Positions 19,881 to 32,173 of a stretch of DNA of 64,000 nt are shown here, in pieces. Both the position numbers and the translations under genes were made by a program. The first letter of the stretch is position 1. The number at the start of each line of letters is the position of its first letter. The notes under the pieces were generated by a model. That model was not told the DNA's origin and made no database searches. It saw nothing but the letters and a program-made list of their open reading frames with translations. Source of the DNA: Posidoniimonas polymericola (GTDB lineage: Bacteria > Planctomycetota > Planctomycetia > Pirellulales > Lacipirellulaceae); NCBI RefSeq assembly GCF_007859935.1, contig NZ_SJPO01000009.1:204624-268623 (forward strand), in the 5' to 3' direction.

Positions 19881-20393
19881 TTGGCTGTGCCCGCATTCCG
19901 AATCCGTCCCGAAGAAGCCAACGACCCGCCGGCGATCGACGCCGTCTTGCGGGGGGCGTTCCCCAGCCAGTGGGAAGCCCGGCTGGTCGAATCGCTCCGC
20001 GCCAACAACGAGCTGTCGGTGTCGCTGGTCGCCTTTTGCCGCGATCACTTGACCGGGCACATCGCCTTCAGTCCGCTGACGCTCGATGGCGAACCGACCT
20101 CGGGCGTCGGGCTCGCGCCGCTGGCGGTGCAACCGAGTTGGCAGGGGCGGGGGATCGGCGCCGCGCTGATCACGGTCGGCTTAGAAGCGTGCCTGGAGCA
20201 GGGTTTCGATTTCGCTATCGTGCTCGGCGAGCCCGGGTACTACCGCCGGTTCGGCTTCGAGCCGGCCACCCGCTGGGGCCTCGACAGCGTCTACCAGGCG
20301 GGCGACGCGTTCATGGCGAAGTCGCTACGGCCGGGCGGCCTCGAGGGCTTGGGCGGGCTGGTCCGCTACGCGAGCGCGTTCGAGTCGCTCTGA
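19881..20393 (+). CDS. GNAT family N-acetyltransferase
   Basis: Transfers an acyl group from acyl-CoA to an unknown amine. 170 residues with the YhbS-like layout: an N-terminal substrate part (DPPAIDAVLRGAFPSQWEAR), strand APLAVQPSWQGRGIGAALI containing the acetyl-CoA loop Q-x-x-G-x-G, then VLGEPGYYRRFGFEPA. It follows gyrA by 31 bases on the same strand, with GGAGG at 19870-19874, so it may be cotranscribed. The start is either TTG at 19881 or GTG at 19887. Confidence 0.85.
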   Translation: MAVPAFRIRPEEANDPPAIDAVLRGAFPSQWEARLVESLRANNELSVSLVAFCRDHLTGHIAFSPLTLDGEPTSGVGLAPLAVQPSWQGRGIGAALITVGLEACLEQGFDFAIVLGEPGYYRRFGFEPATRWGLDSVYQAGDAFMAKSLRPGGLEGLGGLVRYASAFESL

Positions 20394-20421
20394 AACCCAC
20401 TTCACGAATCTGTGGCACGGG

Positions 20422-20832
20422 TTAAACCGTCGCGACACCGCTGAGTGTGTCGGCGAAGACGGCCAGCGGGCCGCCATTGGCGTCGACCTCGAAGTCACAG
20501 CCGAGCAGGAAGCAGCGGGCTCCAATCCGCTTGCAGTGCCTCACCCGCACCCTCAGCGTGCGGCCTTCGTGCAGGGTGACCACGCCCTGCTCGAGCGGCA
20601 GCGCGTGGCACGGCGAGTACACCGCGACCCCCGTCTGCGAGATGTCGCGGCAGGACACGCCCAGCAGACTCCCGGGGCGGCTGTCGAGCGTCAGCTGCGA
20701 TCGGCAGGGGAACTCCTTGCGGGGCCGGCGGCGGAGGTCGTGCCCCCCCGAGGCGCCGGGCCGCGTCGCCGCGGAGCTGATCGCCCCCATGTCGACGGTC
20801 GCGACAACGGATTGCCATGGGTCGTTGGTCAT
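20422..20832 (-). CDS. PilZ domain protein
   Basis: Probable cyclic-di-GMP receptor. 136 residues. The PilZ signature is present as R-R-x-P-R near residue 36 (RRRPRKEFPCRS) and D-I-S-Q-T-G-V near residue 64, with the expected spacing, followed by a beta-barrel end (CFLLGCDFEV). No output domain is fused. Its ATG at 20832 overlaps the stop of the upstream HD-GYP gene by four bases (ATGA), so a c-di-GMP hydrolase and a c-di-GMP receptor are translated as one unit. Confidence 0.85.
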   Translation of the reverse strand: MTNDPWQSVVATVDMGAISSAATRPGASGGHDLRRRPRKEFPCRSQLTLDSRPGSLLGVSCRDISQTGVAVYSPCHALPLEQGVVTLHEGRTLRVRVRHCKRIGARCFLLGCDFEVDANGGPLAVFADTLSGVATV

Positions 20833-21830
20833 GCTCCCCCCATCAGCGTTGACCAGCAGTCGACCATCTCGGCGTCAAACTGCTTGCCGGCGTTCGCCTG
20901 CAGGTGCTTGAGCGCCGTCTCGGTGGTGCAGGGACGGCGGTACGGGCGGCGTCCGGTGAGCGCGTCGAACACGTCGACCACCGCCAGCAGCCGGGACCAG
21001 GGGTGGAGCTCCGCGCCGACGAGCCCAACTGGGTAGCCGCCGCCGTCGATGCGTTCGTGGTGCTGGTAGATCATCAGCAGCTGGCGCAGGGTCAGCGTGC
21101 CGCTGTTGGCGAGGTCCTCGAAGCCGCGCTGCGGGTGCTGGCGGATCGTAGCCCACTCCTGGTCGGTAAGGCGGCCCTTCTTGCGGAGGACGCCGACCGG
21201 GATGTGCCGCTTGCCGGAGTCGTGCAGCAGGGCGCCGATCGCCAGCTCCTCGAGGTCGGCGCTGTCGTGGATCCCGAGCGCCGTGGCGAGGGTCAACGCG
21301 TAGCAGCAGACGTTCGTGATGTGCGAGAAGGTGTAGTGGTCGTGGCGGGCGATCGCGTAGACCTCGGCCGGCGCCAGGTCGCCGCTCTGCATCAGCTGGT
21401 TGAACGCCCGGCCCATCTGACGCGACACGCCGACGAACCGCGTCGGGTTGATGAGCCCGGCCGCGACCTCGACCTCACCGGCGGCCGCGGTCTGCAGCAT
21501 GACAAACCGGTCGGACTCGGGGATCGACTCGTCGCCCGCGAGCTCGTCCAGCCGCTCCAGCAGCTCAGACGACAGCCGCTGGAAGTCGTCGCTGCGGACG
21601 AGCACCGGCCCGTCCAGCGACGCGACCAGCGTCTCGATGCGTTGCCCTTCGACCTGCACGCCGGCTCCGCGGAGCAGCACCGGCTGCCCCCCTTTGGGGC
21701 CGGGGATGAACAGGTCGAGGTCCCATCGGCCCAGCCGCGCCAGCACCACCGATTCGATCGGCTCGAACCCGGGAATGGGCTGCGGCAGCGCGCTCCGGAG
21801 TCGGCTGGAGGGTGCGGAGGAGGTGGACAT
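20829..21830 (-). CDS. HD-GYP domain phosphodiesterase
   Basis: Likely degrades cyclic-di-GMP. 333 residues from the ATG at 21830; a TTG at 21845 is the alternative. The N-terminal 130 residues form an unrecognised regulatory region containing strands such as GRWDLDLFIPGPKGG. The HD-GYP domain follows: HDHYTFSHITNVC, the metal motif LLHDSGKRHIP, QHPQRGFEDL, then HHERIDGGGYPVGL and VVDVFDALTGRRPYR. The HD, HH and GYP signatures are all kept, so activity is plausible. First gene of the overlapping pair with the PilZ protein. Confidence 0.9.
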   Translation of the reverse strand: MSTSSAPSSRLRSALPQPIPGFEPIESVVLARLGRWDLDLFIPGPKGGQPVLLRGAGVQVEGQRIETLVASLDGPVLVRSDDFQRLSSELLERLDELAGDESIPESDRFVMLQTAAAGEVEVAAGLINPTRFVGVSRQMGRAFNQLMQSGDLAPAEVYAIARHDHYTFSHITNVCCYALTLATALGIHDSADLEELAIGALLHDSGKRHIPVGVLRKKGRLTDQEWATIRQHPQRGFEDLANSGTLTLRQLLMIYQHHERIDGGGYPVGLVGAELHPWSRLLAVVDVFDALTGRRPYRRPCTTETALKHLQANAGKQFDAEMVDCWSTLMGGA

Positions 21831-22004
21831 GCAAACGCAAACCAAGGTCAGGCTGCCTCTCTAGCAGCCGAGAGGTGACCTGCAAGTTTAGGTCACAACG
21901 GGCGGACACCCGCGGTGCTGCACCACTACCTTTCGTCAAAATCTACTCGGACTGTGACAATTGAACCCTGCAACCCAGTCAGCCTTCGGGAAATACCCCC
22001 CGGC

Positions 22005-22451
22005 CTACCGCTGGGCGGACAGCAACTGCCAGCAGACCCAGCCCAGCAGGCCCCCACGGGCGGTCCAGGCCGAGGTGCGGAGCCAGTTGGACGCCACCAG
22101 CAGATGGTGGGTTGCGGCTTCGTAGCCGCCGACCAGACGCCCGTGTGCGGGCGCCTGGAGCACGAAGGTCGACAGCCAGACGACGGCGAGCAGGCCCATC
22201 CCTGCCAGCGGGACCCACCGCGGCACGCCGTCGGGACGCCAGGCGAGCATCGCGGCGGCGGTCGCCAGCTCAACGAGCATCGGCGGGATCACCACGTAGC
22301 CGGTCAGCCGGCAGTGGGCCTGCTCATACTCGGCGAACTGCGGCTCACCCACCGCGCCCAGCAGCGGGTAGTGCACAAGCTGCACGAACCAGATCAGCCC
22401 GACCATGATCAGCGTCGCGGCGAGCTGCAGCACAAACAACAAGACTGGCAT
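22005..22451 (-). CDS. Four-helix membrane protein of unknown function
   Basis: 148 residues with four predicted membrane helices at about 3-27, 50-70, 78-98 and 128-145. Conserved-looking polar positions include FVQLVHYPLL in helix 1, YEQAHCRLTGYVVIPPMLVE before helix 2 and HHLLVASNWLRTSAWTARG before helix 4, so buried His and Arg residues may bind a cofactor. I recognise the pattern as a small widespread hypothetical family but cannot name it. Single gene. Confidence 0.7.
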   Translation of the reverse strand: MPVLLFVLQLAATLIMVGLIWFVQLVHYPLLGAVGEPQFAEYEQAHCRLTGYVVIPPMLVELATAAAMLAWRPDGVPRWVPLAGMGLLAVVWLSTFVLQAPAHGRLVGGYEAATHHLLVASNWLRTSAWTARGGLLGWVCWQLLSAQR

Positions 22452-22560
22452 TGAGGCAACACGCGGGGTGAAGGAGCAACCAACCGTTTCTAGGCGCCCC
22501 GCCGCCCGATGACCAACGCCCCTTGGGCGGTTGTCGGCGCCGGCGTATCCGACAAGATCC

Positions 22561-23439
22561 TCACCGCTGGAACTGCTTGCGGTAGGCCCTGGGGGTCATG
22601 CCCGTCGAGTTGCGGAACGTGCGGTTGAAGCTGCTGATCGACTCGAAGCCCGCTCCGTAGGCGATGTCGATGATCGGCTGGTCGGTGGTGATCAACCTCC
22701 GCTGCACCTCGGCCACGCGGTGGCGGGCGATCTGCGTGTTGAGCGTCACGCCGAAGGTCTTACGGAAGGTAGTCGCCGCGTAGTCCGGGTGCAGGTCGAC
22801 GCTCGACGCCACATCGGCGACGCGGATCGGCTTGGCGAAGTTGCGGGCGATAAAGCACGCCATCCGCTCGGCCTTCTCGAGAGTCGACCCCAGGGGCTTG
22901 GATCGCGTGTCCTCTGCGGCCGTGCTCTGCTTCGGAGTGGCGCGTTGCATCGACTGGCTCAGCCGCATCATGCGGGCCTGGATCTCGAGCAGCACGATCT
23001 CCCGCACCTCCTCGCTGGCGCCAATCAGGTCGTCGTGCCACCGCTGCAGCAGCATCGCGTCGATGGCGCCCTGCCGCGGGTCGTCGCAGGTCAGGGCGTC
23101 CCCCACCAGCAGCTGCGTGTGGAACGACTCGGGCAACCCCCACTGCAAGAACTGATCGAACGGGATGGTCACCACGAAGTAGGACGTCACCCCAGAGAAA
23201 GAAACAATCTGGTGTGGGAGCGCCGCCCAGAACAGCGTCAGCTGGCGAGCGCCAATCCGGATATGGTCCCCGCCCAGGATGTAGACCAGCGACCCCTCGT
23301 TGAGGAAGTTGATCTCGACCTCTTCGTGCCGATCGGGCCGCGGCATGCGGTGCGGCTCCCAAAGTTCGCACCGGAACCCGTAGGGCGTGAAGTCCTTGCG
23401 ATGAGAATTGAAGTGCTGCACGACCTCAGAATATGGCAA
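22561..23439 (-). CDS. AraC-family transcriptional regulator
   Basis: DNA-binding activator or repressor. 292 residues from a TTG at 23439; a stop lies further upstream in frame and no ATG or GTG is available between them. N-terminal cupin-like sensing half at about 10-145 (RHEEVEINFLNEGSLVYILG). The C-terminal half at about 190-290 has two helix-turn-helix motifs: IRVADVASSVDLHPDYAATT and IIDIAYGAGFESISSFNRTF, then RNSTGMTPRAYRK. The cupin resembles sugar-responsive AraC proteins. The target gene is unknown; no sugar operon is immediately adjacent. Confidence 0.9.
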   Translation of the reverse strand: MPYSEVVQHFNSHRKDFTPYGFRCELWEPHRMPRPDRHEEVEINFLNEGSLVYILGGDHIRIGARQLTLFWAALPHQIVSFSGVTSYFVVTIPFDQFLQWGLPESFHTQLLVGDALTCDDPRQGAIDAMLLQRWHDDLIGASEEVREIVLLEIQARMMRLSQSMQRATPKQSTAAEDTRSKPLGSTLEKAERMACFIARNFAKPIRVADVASSVDLHPDYAATTFRKTFGVTLNTQIARHRVAEVQRRLITTDQPIIDIAYGAGFESISSFNRTFRNSTGMTPRAYRKQFQR

Positions 23440-23553
23440 GTCCAGGAATATATCCAGGGAGAATGCCCATTAACCGAACCGTACGATGACACTTAGCGCC
23501 CCTCACGAAGGCCTAGCCAGCCGGCGTAGGGACGAGTCGCACCAGCCCTTCCC

Positions 23554-24120
23554 ATGCTCTTGGTCGCAGGGGTGGTTTTGGCGCCGGTCTTATCAGCACA
23601 CGCTTGGAGCCCCTCATCGATGCCCTCCAACGAAGCCTGCGCTCTCGCTCACGAACAGATCTTCACGGGCAGCTGCCCCTGGTGCGACGAGGAGGTCAGC
23701 ATGTTTGACAACCTGCCGCAGATCGCGGTCGCGCGCACACGCAAGTGCCAGTGGAACGTCACGGCGATCGAGCGGGCACTCGACAGCGGCGACGAGTCCG
23801 CCTGCGCGGCGACAGTCTCGAATCTAGTGGGCGCCGACGGGCCCGAACTCGAAATGGTTCTGCCGCTGCTTCAGAAGGCGCTGCAGGCCCCTTCGCCCGT
23901 GGTTCGGACGCACGCCGTGCGAGCCGCGGTCAAGATGGGAGAAACGCTTTCGGCAGAGGACGCCCGGTCCCTGATGCGGGGAATCTTCGAATCCCCCGCA
24001 GGGCTGTCGGTGAAGTCTCTGCTGGTCGCCAGTCGGCTGCTTTGCAACGACCTCGACTTCGGTGACTGCGTCGATCCGGACGGCGGGGACCGCGAGTGGA
24101 TGGTTCGCGACCCCTTCTAG
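23554..24120 (+). CDS. Small secreted protein with a CPWC motif, unknown
   Basis: 188 residues. The first 17 residues are hydrophobic and end in SAHAW, a likely signal peptide. GSCPWCDEE at about 39-47 gives a thioredoxin-like or metal-binding Cys-x-x-Cys pair. The remainder is helical (LLQKALQAPSPVVRTHAVRA) and looks like one or two HEAT-type repeats, with further Cys residues at ESACAA, RLLCND and GDCVDP. Divergent from the AraC regulator by 114 bases. Function not recognised. Confidence 0.65.
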   Translation: MLLVAGVVLAPVLSAHAWSPSSMPSNEACALAHEQIFTGSCPWCDEEVSMFDNLPQIAVARTRKCQWNVTAIERALDSGDESACAATVSNLVGADGPELEMVLPLLQKALQAPSPVVRTHAVRAAVKMGETLSAEDARSLMRGIFESPAGLSVKSLLVASRLLCNDLDFGDCVDPDGGDREWMVRDPF

Positions 24121-24147
24121 CGGCTAAGCATCCACGTGACGCGCCGG

Positions 24148-24960
<813 letters not shown>

Positions 24961-25136
24961 GTGCAACGCTCCAGGTATGAGTGTCAGGCAAGAATATCGG
25001 GTCGAAGAGTCCGCCGGCCAACCGAGGCGCAATCCAGCGGGCAGGCCACCATTTTGCTAGGCTGGAGGTCCGGGGTCGACCCCCGCGAGTGCATTCTCCC
25101 TGCCCCCGCCATCCGCCGCAAACCCAGGGCCGTCTG

Positions 25137-26201
25137 TTGCCAACGCTCGAGCTCCGCCACCTGAGCAAGACCTACCCCAACGGCGCCGCTGCTGTGCGTG
25201 ACGTTTCGCTCCAGCTGCCGGCCGGCGTGCTCGCCGTGATGGTCGGGCCAAGCGGCTCCGGCAAAAGCACCCTGCTGCGGCTGATCGCCGGGCTCGAGCG
25301 GGCGACCTCTGGCGAGGTGCTGTTCGACGGAACCGCGCTGTCGGGCGTGCCGCCCCACCGCCGCGACCTGGCGATGCTGTTCCAGCAGCCCGCTCTCTAC
25401 CCGTACCTGTCGGTCCGCGGCAACCTGGCCCACGGTGTGAAGCCGCTCCGGCTGGGCCGCGGCGAGGCCGACCACCGCGTGGCCGAGGCGGCCCGGCTGC
25501 TGGGTCTCGAGCCGCTGCTCGACCGCCGACCGCAGGAGCTCTCCGGCGGCGAGGCCCAACGGGTCGCGCTCGGTCGGGCGCTCGCGCGGCGGCCCCGTCT
25601 GCTGCTGCTCGACGAGCCGCTCGCGAGCCTCGACGCGGCGCTCCGTGGCGAGCTGCGGGGCGAGCTCCGCCGGCTGCACGCCGCGCTCGGCGGCACGATG
25701 CTGTGCGTCACCCACGACCAATCCGAGGCGCTCGCCCTCGCCGACCTGCTGGTGGTAATCAACGAGGGAACTCTGCAACAAGTCGGACCGCCGCAGGAGC
25801 TGTACGAGCGGCCCGCCAACCGCTTTGTCGCAGGCTTCCTCGGCCAGCCCGGCATGAACCTGTGGAGCGGACGCGCAAGTGACCATCGGTTCGAAGCCGA
25901 CGGCGGAGCCATCACGGCTCAGATTGCCGGCGTTCCTAAGGGCGACATGGTTCTCGGCGTACGGGCCGAGCGGCTCCGGCTGAACGACGAACAGGTCCCT
26001 CCATTGGGCCGCGGGCGGGTCACGCACGTCGAGCCGCAGGGGCCCGACGCCGTCGTGCACCTCGACGCAGGCGGCGCCCGCTGCGCGGCCCGGTCAGCGG
26101 CGCCGTGCTGCTTCCAAGTGGGCGACGACGTGACGCTCGGCGCCGTGGCCGACGACCTGCACTGGTTCGCCGCCGACGCCGCGGGGCTCCGGCTGGCTTA
26201 G
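25137..26201 (+). CDS. ABC transporter ATPase, MalK/UgpC type
   Basis: Energises a carbohydrate importer. 354 residues from a TTG at 25137; no ATG or GTG lies at the homologous start. Walker A MVGPSGSGKSTLLRL, Q-loop LAMLFQQPALYPYLSV, signature ELSGGEAQRVALGRAL, Walker B RLLLLDEPLASLD, His switch LCVTHDQSEAL. The C-terminal third is the TOBE/OB regulatory domain of MalK proteins. The usual partners (substrate-binding protein and two permeases) are not in the window, so it is an orphan ATPase that probably serves transporters encoded elsewhere. Confidence 0.9.
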   Translation: MPTLELRHLSKTYPNGAAAVRDVSLQLPAGVLAVMVGPSGSGKSTLLRLIAGLERATSGEVLFDGTALSGVPPHRRDLAMLFQQPALYPYLSVRGNLAHGVKPLRLGRGEADHRVAEAARLLGLEPLLDRRPQELSGGEAQRVALGRALARRPRLLLLDEPLASLDAALRGELRGELRRLHAALGGTMLCVTHDQSEALALADLLVVINEGTLQQVGPPQELYERPANRFVAGFLGQPGMNLWSGRASDHRFEADGGAITAQIAGVPKGDMVLGVRAERLRLNDEQVPPLGRGRVTHVEPQGPDAVVHLDAGGARCAARSAAPCCFQVGDDVTLGAVADDLHWFAADAAGLRLA

Positions 26202-26315
26202 CGTTGGTTGGTTATCGACCAGCAGTCGATTGGTCGACATGCAAACGGCAGGTGACTCCGTTAAGCTATCGGCTGCTTGTCCCGTCCGACTCTCTTCTCC
26301 ATCACGAGCTCCACT

Positions 26316-28298
26316 ATGCGTCCGCACCGCTGTCTTCGGTTGTCGCTGATTCTGTTGGCGTTTTCCGCCAAGCCGCTGCTGGCGCAGGAAGTCCGGATCG
26401 GCTCGCCCGATGGGCGCAACACGATCGTTCTCTCGGCCGGCGACAACCGCGGGCCGGTTCAGATCTCTGTGATTCGGGACGAGGCCGAGCTCATCGCGCC
26501 GTCGCCCTGCGGTCCCAGGCTCGTCGGCAGCGGCGTATTGGGGAAGCGAGTGGAACGGTTCGAGTCTAAGACCTGGCGGATCGATAGCGACTTCACGCTG
26601 CCGTGGGGCAAGACCAACATGGTCCGCAACCGCGCCGCGGCGGCGCTGGTCGACCTGTCCTGGCCCGGCACCCCTGACTGGCAGATCGAGCTGTACGCGT
26701 CGGACGAGGGGGTCGCGTGGCGGCACCACCTGAAGTCGCCCGCCAAGATTGCCGACGAGGGGTCGGGCTTCCGCGTGAACGGCGGCCCGCTGGCGTTGTA
26801 CGGCGAGCTCGCCAGCTCTACGACCTCGCACGAGATGCTCTACCGCTACGCACCGCTGGCCGAGATCCCGGACGGCGTGCTGCTCGAAATGCCGCTGCTG
26901 CTGACCTGGCCCGACGGGCCGGCCGCCGCGATCACCGAGGCCCGCGTCCGCGGCTTCCCTGGCATGTGCCTGCAAGGGACCGGCACGCCCGGCACGCTAC
27001 GCTGCCGCCTGTCGCCGCTGCCCGACCAGCCAGGCGTGTGCGCCGTGGGCGACGCGCTCATCAGCCCGTGGCGGGTAGTGATGGTGGCCGACAGGGCAGG
27101 GGAACTGCTGGAGAGCAACCTGCTCACCTGCCTGAACGACCCGCCGGAGGGGAGCTTCGCGTGGGTCAAACCGGGCAAGACCACCATGCACTGGTGGAAC
27201 GGCGAGTTTGAGCAGGACTTCAAGCTCCCGCCCGACAGCACCGAGTCGCTCGATCGGCACCGCCGGTACATCGACTTCTGCGCCGCCAACAACATCGCCT
27301 ACCACATGGTCTCGGGCGACGGCCGCTCGTGGTACCGGCAGTCGTCGACCAACTACGGCAAGCCCAGCCCCGACGCCGACGTCACCGCGGCGCGGCCGGA
27401 GATCCGTCTGCCGGAGATCCTGGCCTACGCCAAAGAGAAGGGGGTCGGCATCCGGCTGTGGGTCCACTGGCGCCCGCTCAGCGAACAACTCGAAGAGGCG
27501 TTCGCGCTCTACGAGTCGTGGGGGGTCCGCGGGCTGATGGTCGACTTCCTCGACCGCGACGACCAAGCGATGAACGAGTTCACCGAGCGGATGCTCAGCT
27601 CCGCCGCCCGGCACAAGCTGCACATCCAGGTGCACGGCTCACCCAAGCCGAGCGGCGAGGAGCGGACCTTCCCCAACCTACTGAACCGCGAGGGGGTGCT
27701 CAACCTCGAGCACCTCAAATGGAGCGACCACTGCACCCCCGACCACGACGTGAATGTCGCCTACGCCCGAGCGCTCGCCGGCCTGGTCGACTACCACCTC
27801 GGCGGGTTCCACGCCGTGCCGCCGGGTGAGTTCGAGCCGCACAGCCTTGAGCCGGACGTGCTCGGCAGCCGCTGCCATCAGCTGGCCCTGTACGTGCTGT
27901 ACGAGAACCCGATGCCGATGGTCGCCGACACGCCCGAGCGCTACGCGGGTGAGGCCGGTTTCGACTTCCTCACCGCCTGCCCCACGACCTGGGACGAGAC
28001 CCGCTTTGTCGCCGGCGAGCCGGGCGAGTACCTCGTGCTGGCCCGCCGCCGCGGCGATGCCTGGTACCTGGGCGGGATCACCAACCACCAGGGCCGCGCG
28101 GTCCCGCTGCCGCTCGACTTCCTGCCCGCCAGGGGCGCCGAAGCGCGGCTCTGGCTCGACGCATCGCTCGACGGCGGCCGGCCCAACACGCTCAAAGAGC
28201 AGCGGGTGAGGCTCGGCCCGACCAATGTCCCCACCATCCAGTTCGCGCCGGGCGGCGGGTTTGTGGGCGTGCTGCGGCCCAACCCGGACGACCGCTGA
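26316..28298 (+). CDS. Glycoside hydrolase family 97, retaining type
   Basis: Exported alpha-glycosidase. 660 residues; signal peptide ending LLAQ (about 24). The N-terminal beta-sandwich contains TLPWGKTNMVRNRA. The TIM barrel contains NNIAYHMVSGDG and VGIRLWVHWRPL. The nucleophile segment is VDFLDRDDQAM (Asp410) and the segment LNLEHLKWSD gives Glu465, 55 residues later. An Asp nucleophile in FxDRDDQ is the mark of the retaining, alpha-galactosidase-like branch, as opposed to the inverting SusB branch. A C-terminal beta domain completes the protein. Alpha-galactosidase is the most likely activity, by inference from the branch. Confidence 0.9.
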   Translation: MRPHRCLRLSLILLAFSAKPLLAQEVRIGSPDGRNTIVLSAGDNRGPVQISVIRDEAELIAPSPCGPRLVGSGVLGKRVERFESKTWRIDSDFTLPWGKTNMVRNRAAAALVDLSWPGTPDWQIELYASDEGVAWRHHLKSPAKIADEGSGFRVNGGPLALYGELASSTTSHEMLYRYAPLAEIPDGVLLEMPLLLTWPDGPAAAITEARVRGFPGMCLQGTGTPGTLRCRLSPLPDQPGVCAVGDALISPWRVVMVADRAGELLESNLLTCLNDPPEGSFAWVKPGKTTMHWWNGEFEQDFKLPPDSTESLDRHRRYIDFCAANNIAYHMVSGDGRSWYRQSSTNYGKPSPDADVTAARPEIRLPEILAYAKEKGVGIRLWVHWRPLSEQLEEAFALYESWGVRGLMVDFLDRDDQAMNEFTERMLSSAARHKLHIQVHGSPKPSGEERTFPNLLNREGVLNLEHLKWSDHCTPDHDVNVAYARALAGLVDYHLGGFHAVPPGEFEPHSLEPDVLGSRCHQLALYVLYENPMPMVADTPERYAGEAGFDFLTACPTTWDETRFVAGEPGEYLVLARRRGDAWYLGGITNHQGRAVPLPLDFLPARGAEARLWLDASLDGGRPNTLKEQRVRLGPTNVPTIQFAPGGGFVGVLRPNPDDR

Positions 28299-28386
28299 CC
28301 ACCGCATTGGCCCCGGCTCGCGGCCAGCCTACAATGGCCGGGCCGCTATTTGGCGGCGCGGAACACCGATTACCGGAGCAAGCACA

Positions 28387-28629
28387 ATGGCGTGGCTGTT
28401 TGAGCGTACTGTCGAGTTGGCGGCCTGGACCGCGATGTTTGTGGCCTGGATCTCGGCCGCCTGCATGCTGTACTGGGCCTACCTCTGGGTCGCGACGCTC
28501 AACTCCGAGCCGGACCACCAGCTGCTGGTGAACGTCAGCCAGTGGGCCGCGGCGTTCGTCGGGTTCTCGGTGGCGCTGGGTGCCCTGGCGTGCATCGACC
28601 GCTTCCTGTTCGACGCCGACGAGAAGTAG
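28387..28629 (+). CDS. Small two-helix membrane protein
   Basis: 80 residues from the ATG at 28387. Two hydrophobic segments, about 10-37 (rich in Trp/Ala) and 48-68, with a short polar loop and an acidic tail (DADEK). It lies 88 bases after the GH97 gene on the same strand. No family recognised. Confidence 0.65.
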   Translation: MAWLFERTVELAAWTAMFVAWISAACMLYWAYLWVATLNSEPDHQLLVNVSQWAAAFVGFSVALGALACIDRFLFDADEK

Positions 28630-28747
28630 CGGAGTATTGCCGAGCGGCGCCGCTTTCGACCTCCGTCGCGCCGGCGCAATGGGCTAGACTTGCGGGACGG
28701 TCCTCACGCCCGTGACCCATCGCAAGCCTCGCCTGGAAACCGCCTGA

Positions 28748-29368
28748 ATGCCTCCGCTGACCGAACATGACGTCGAAGCCTTCATGGGCCGCTTCAAGCT
28801 GCTGCTGATCGTGGGCGGCTTGCTGCTGGGCGCACTGATCTTGGGCGGCCTGCTGTACATGGACGCGCGGCTTGAAACGGTCCGCGATGCGCTGCACTTC
28901 CGCAACCCTGAGAACGCCGCCCGCGAGTCGATCACGGTCGAGGCGCCGCAGTCCGCCATCAACGCGGTCGACGGGCAGACGGTGTACGTGCCGGCCTACT
29001 CGCATATCTACCACCAGGACGGCCGCTCCTACCTGCTGACGGTCACGCTGAGCGTCCGCAACACAGACCCCGAGCACGAGATCGTCGTGACCTCGGTCCA
29101 CTACTACAACACCGAGGGGAAGCTCGTGAAGGACCACCTCGATCAGCCCCGCCGGCTGGCGCCGCTCGCCACCGCCGAGTTCCTCGTCGAGCGCGACGAC
29201 ACGTCCGGCGGCAGCGGCGCCAATTTCCTGGTGGAGTGGGTCGCCGAGCAGCCGGTTACTGAGCCAATCGTCGAGACCGTGATGATCGACACCCTCGGTC
29301 AGCAGGGGATCTCGTTCGCCCGGGTTGGCAAGCCGATCAAGAAGGTCACACCGGCCGAGGGTGAGTAG
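28748..29368 (+). CDS. DUF3124 membrane-anchored protein
   Basis: 206 residues. One membrane helix at about 15-37 (LLLIVGGLLLGALILGGLLY) anchors a periplasmic DUF3124 domain at about 70-205: VYVPAYSHIYHQDGRSYLL, TLSVRNTDPEHEIVVTSVHY, LAPLATAEFLVERDDTSGGS and WVAEQPVTEPIVETVMIDT. The family has no established function. Single gene, 118 bases after the small membrane protein. Confidence 0.85.
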   Translation: MPPLTEHDVEAFMGRFKLLLIVGGLLLGALILGGLLYMDARLETVRDALHFRNPENAARESITVEAPQSAINAVDGQTVYVPAYSHIYHQDGRSYLLTVTLSVRNTDPEHEIVVTSVHYYNTEGKLVKDHLDQPRRLAPLATAEFLVERDDTSGGSGANFLVEWVAEQPVTEPIVETVMIDTLGQQGISFARVGKPIKKVTPAEGE

Positions 29369-29511
29369 CCGGCCCGGATGACCTGGGGGAGGGTGATACG
29401 GCCGGTTCCCGCCGGCAGCCAGATAGAGATGGAAACCCAGCCAAAAAATGCCCCCTGACCGCGGGGCGGGCAGGGGGCGTGTGAACTCCGTTCTTGGTTG
29501 CCGAGCGGCTG

Positions 29512-32145
<2,634 letters not shown>

Positions 32146-32173
32146 TCACGACTCCCGGGGAGCCTTTCGCAGG

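Noticed and set aside
17582..20008. Minus-strand open frame of 808 codons opposite gyrA
   Set aside because: Antisense of a fully supported gyrA; composition (Leu/Val/Ala/His runs) is typical of a reverse-complement shadow.
23980..24005. tRNA-like T-arm (GGGGAATCTTCGAATCCCCC)
   Set aside because: Lies inside a coding frame and no cloverleaf can be built around it.
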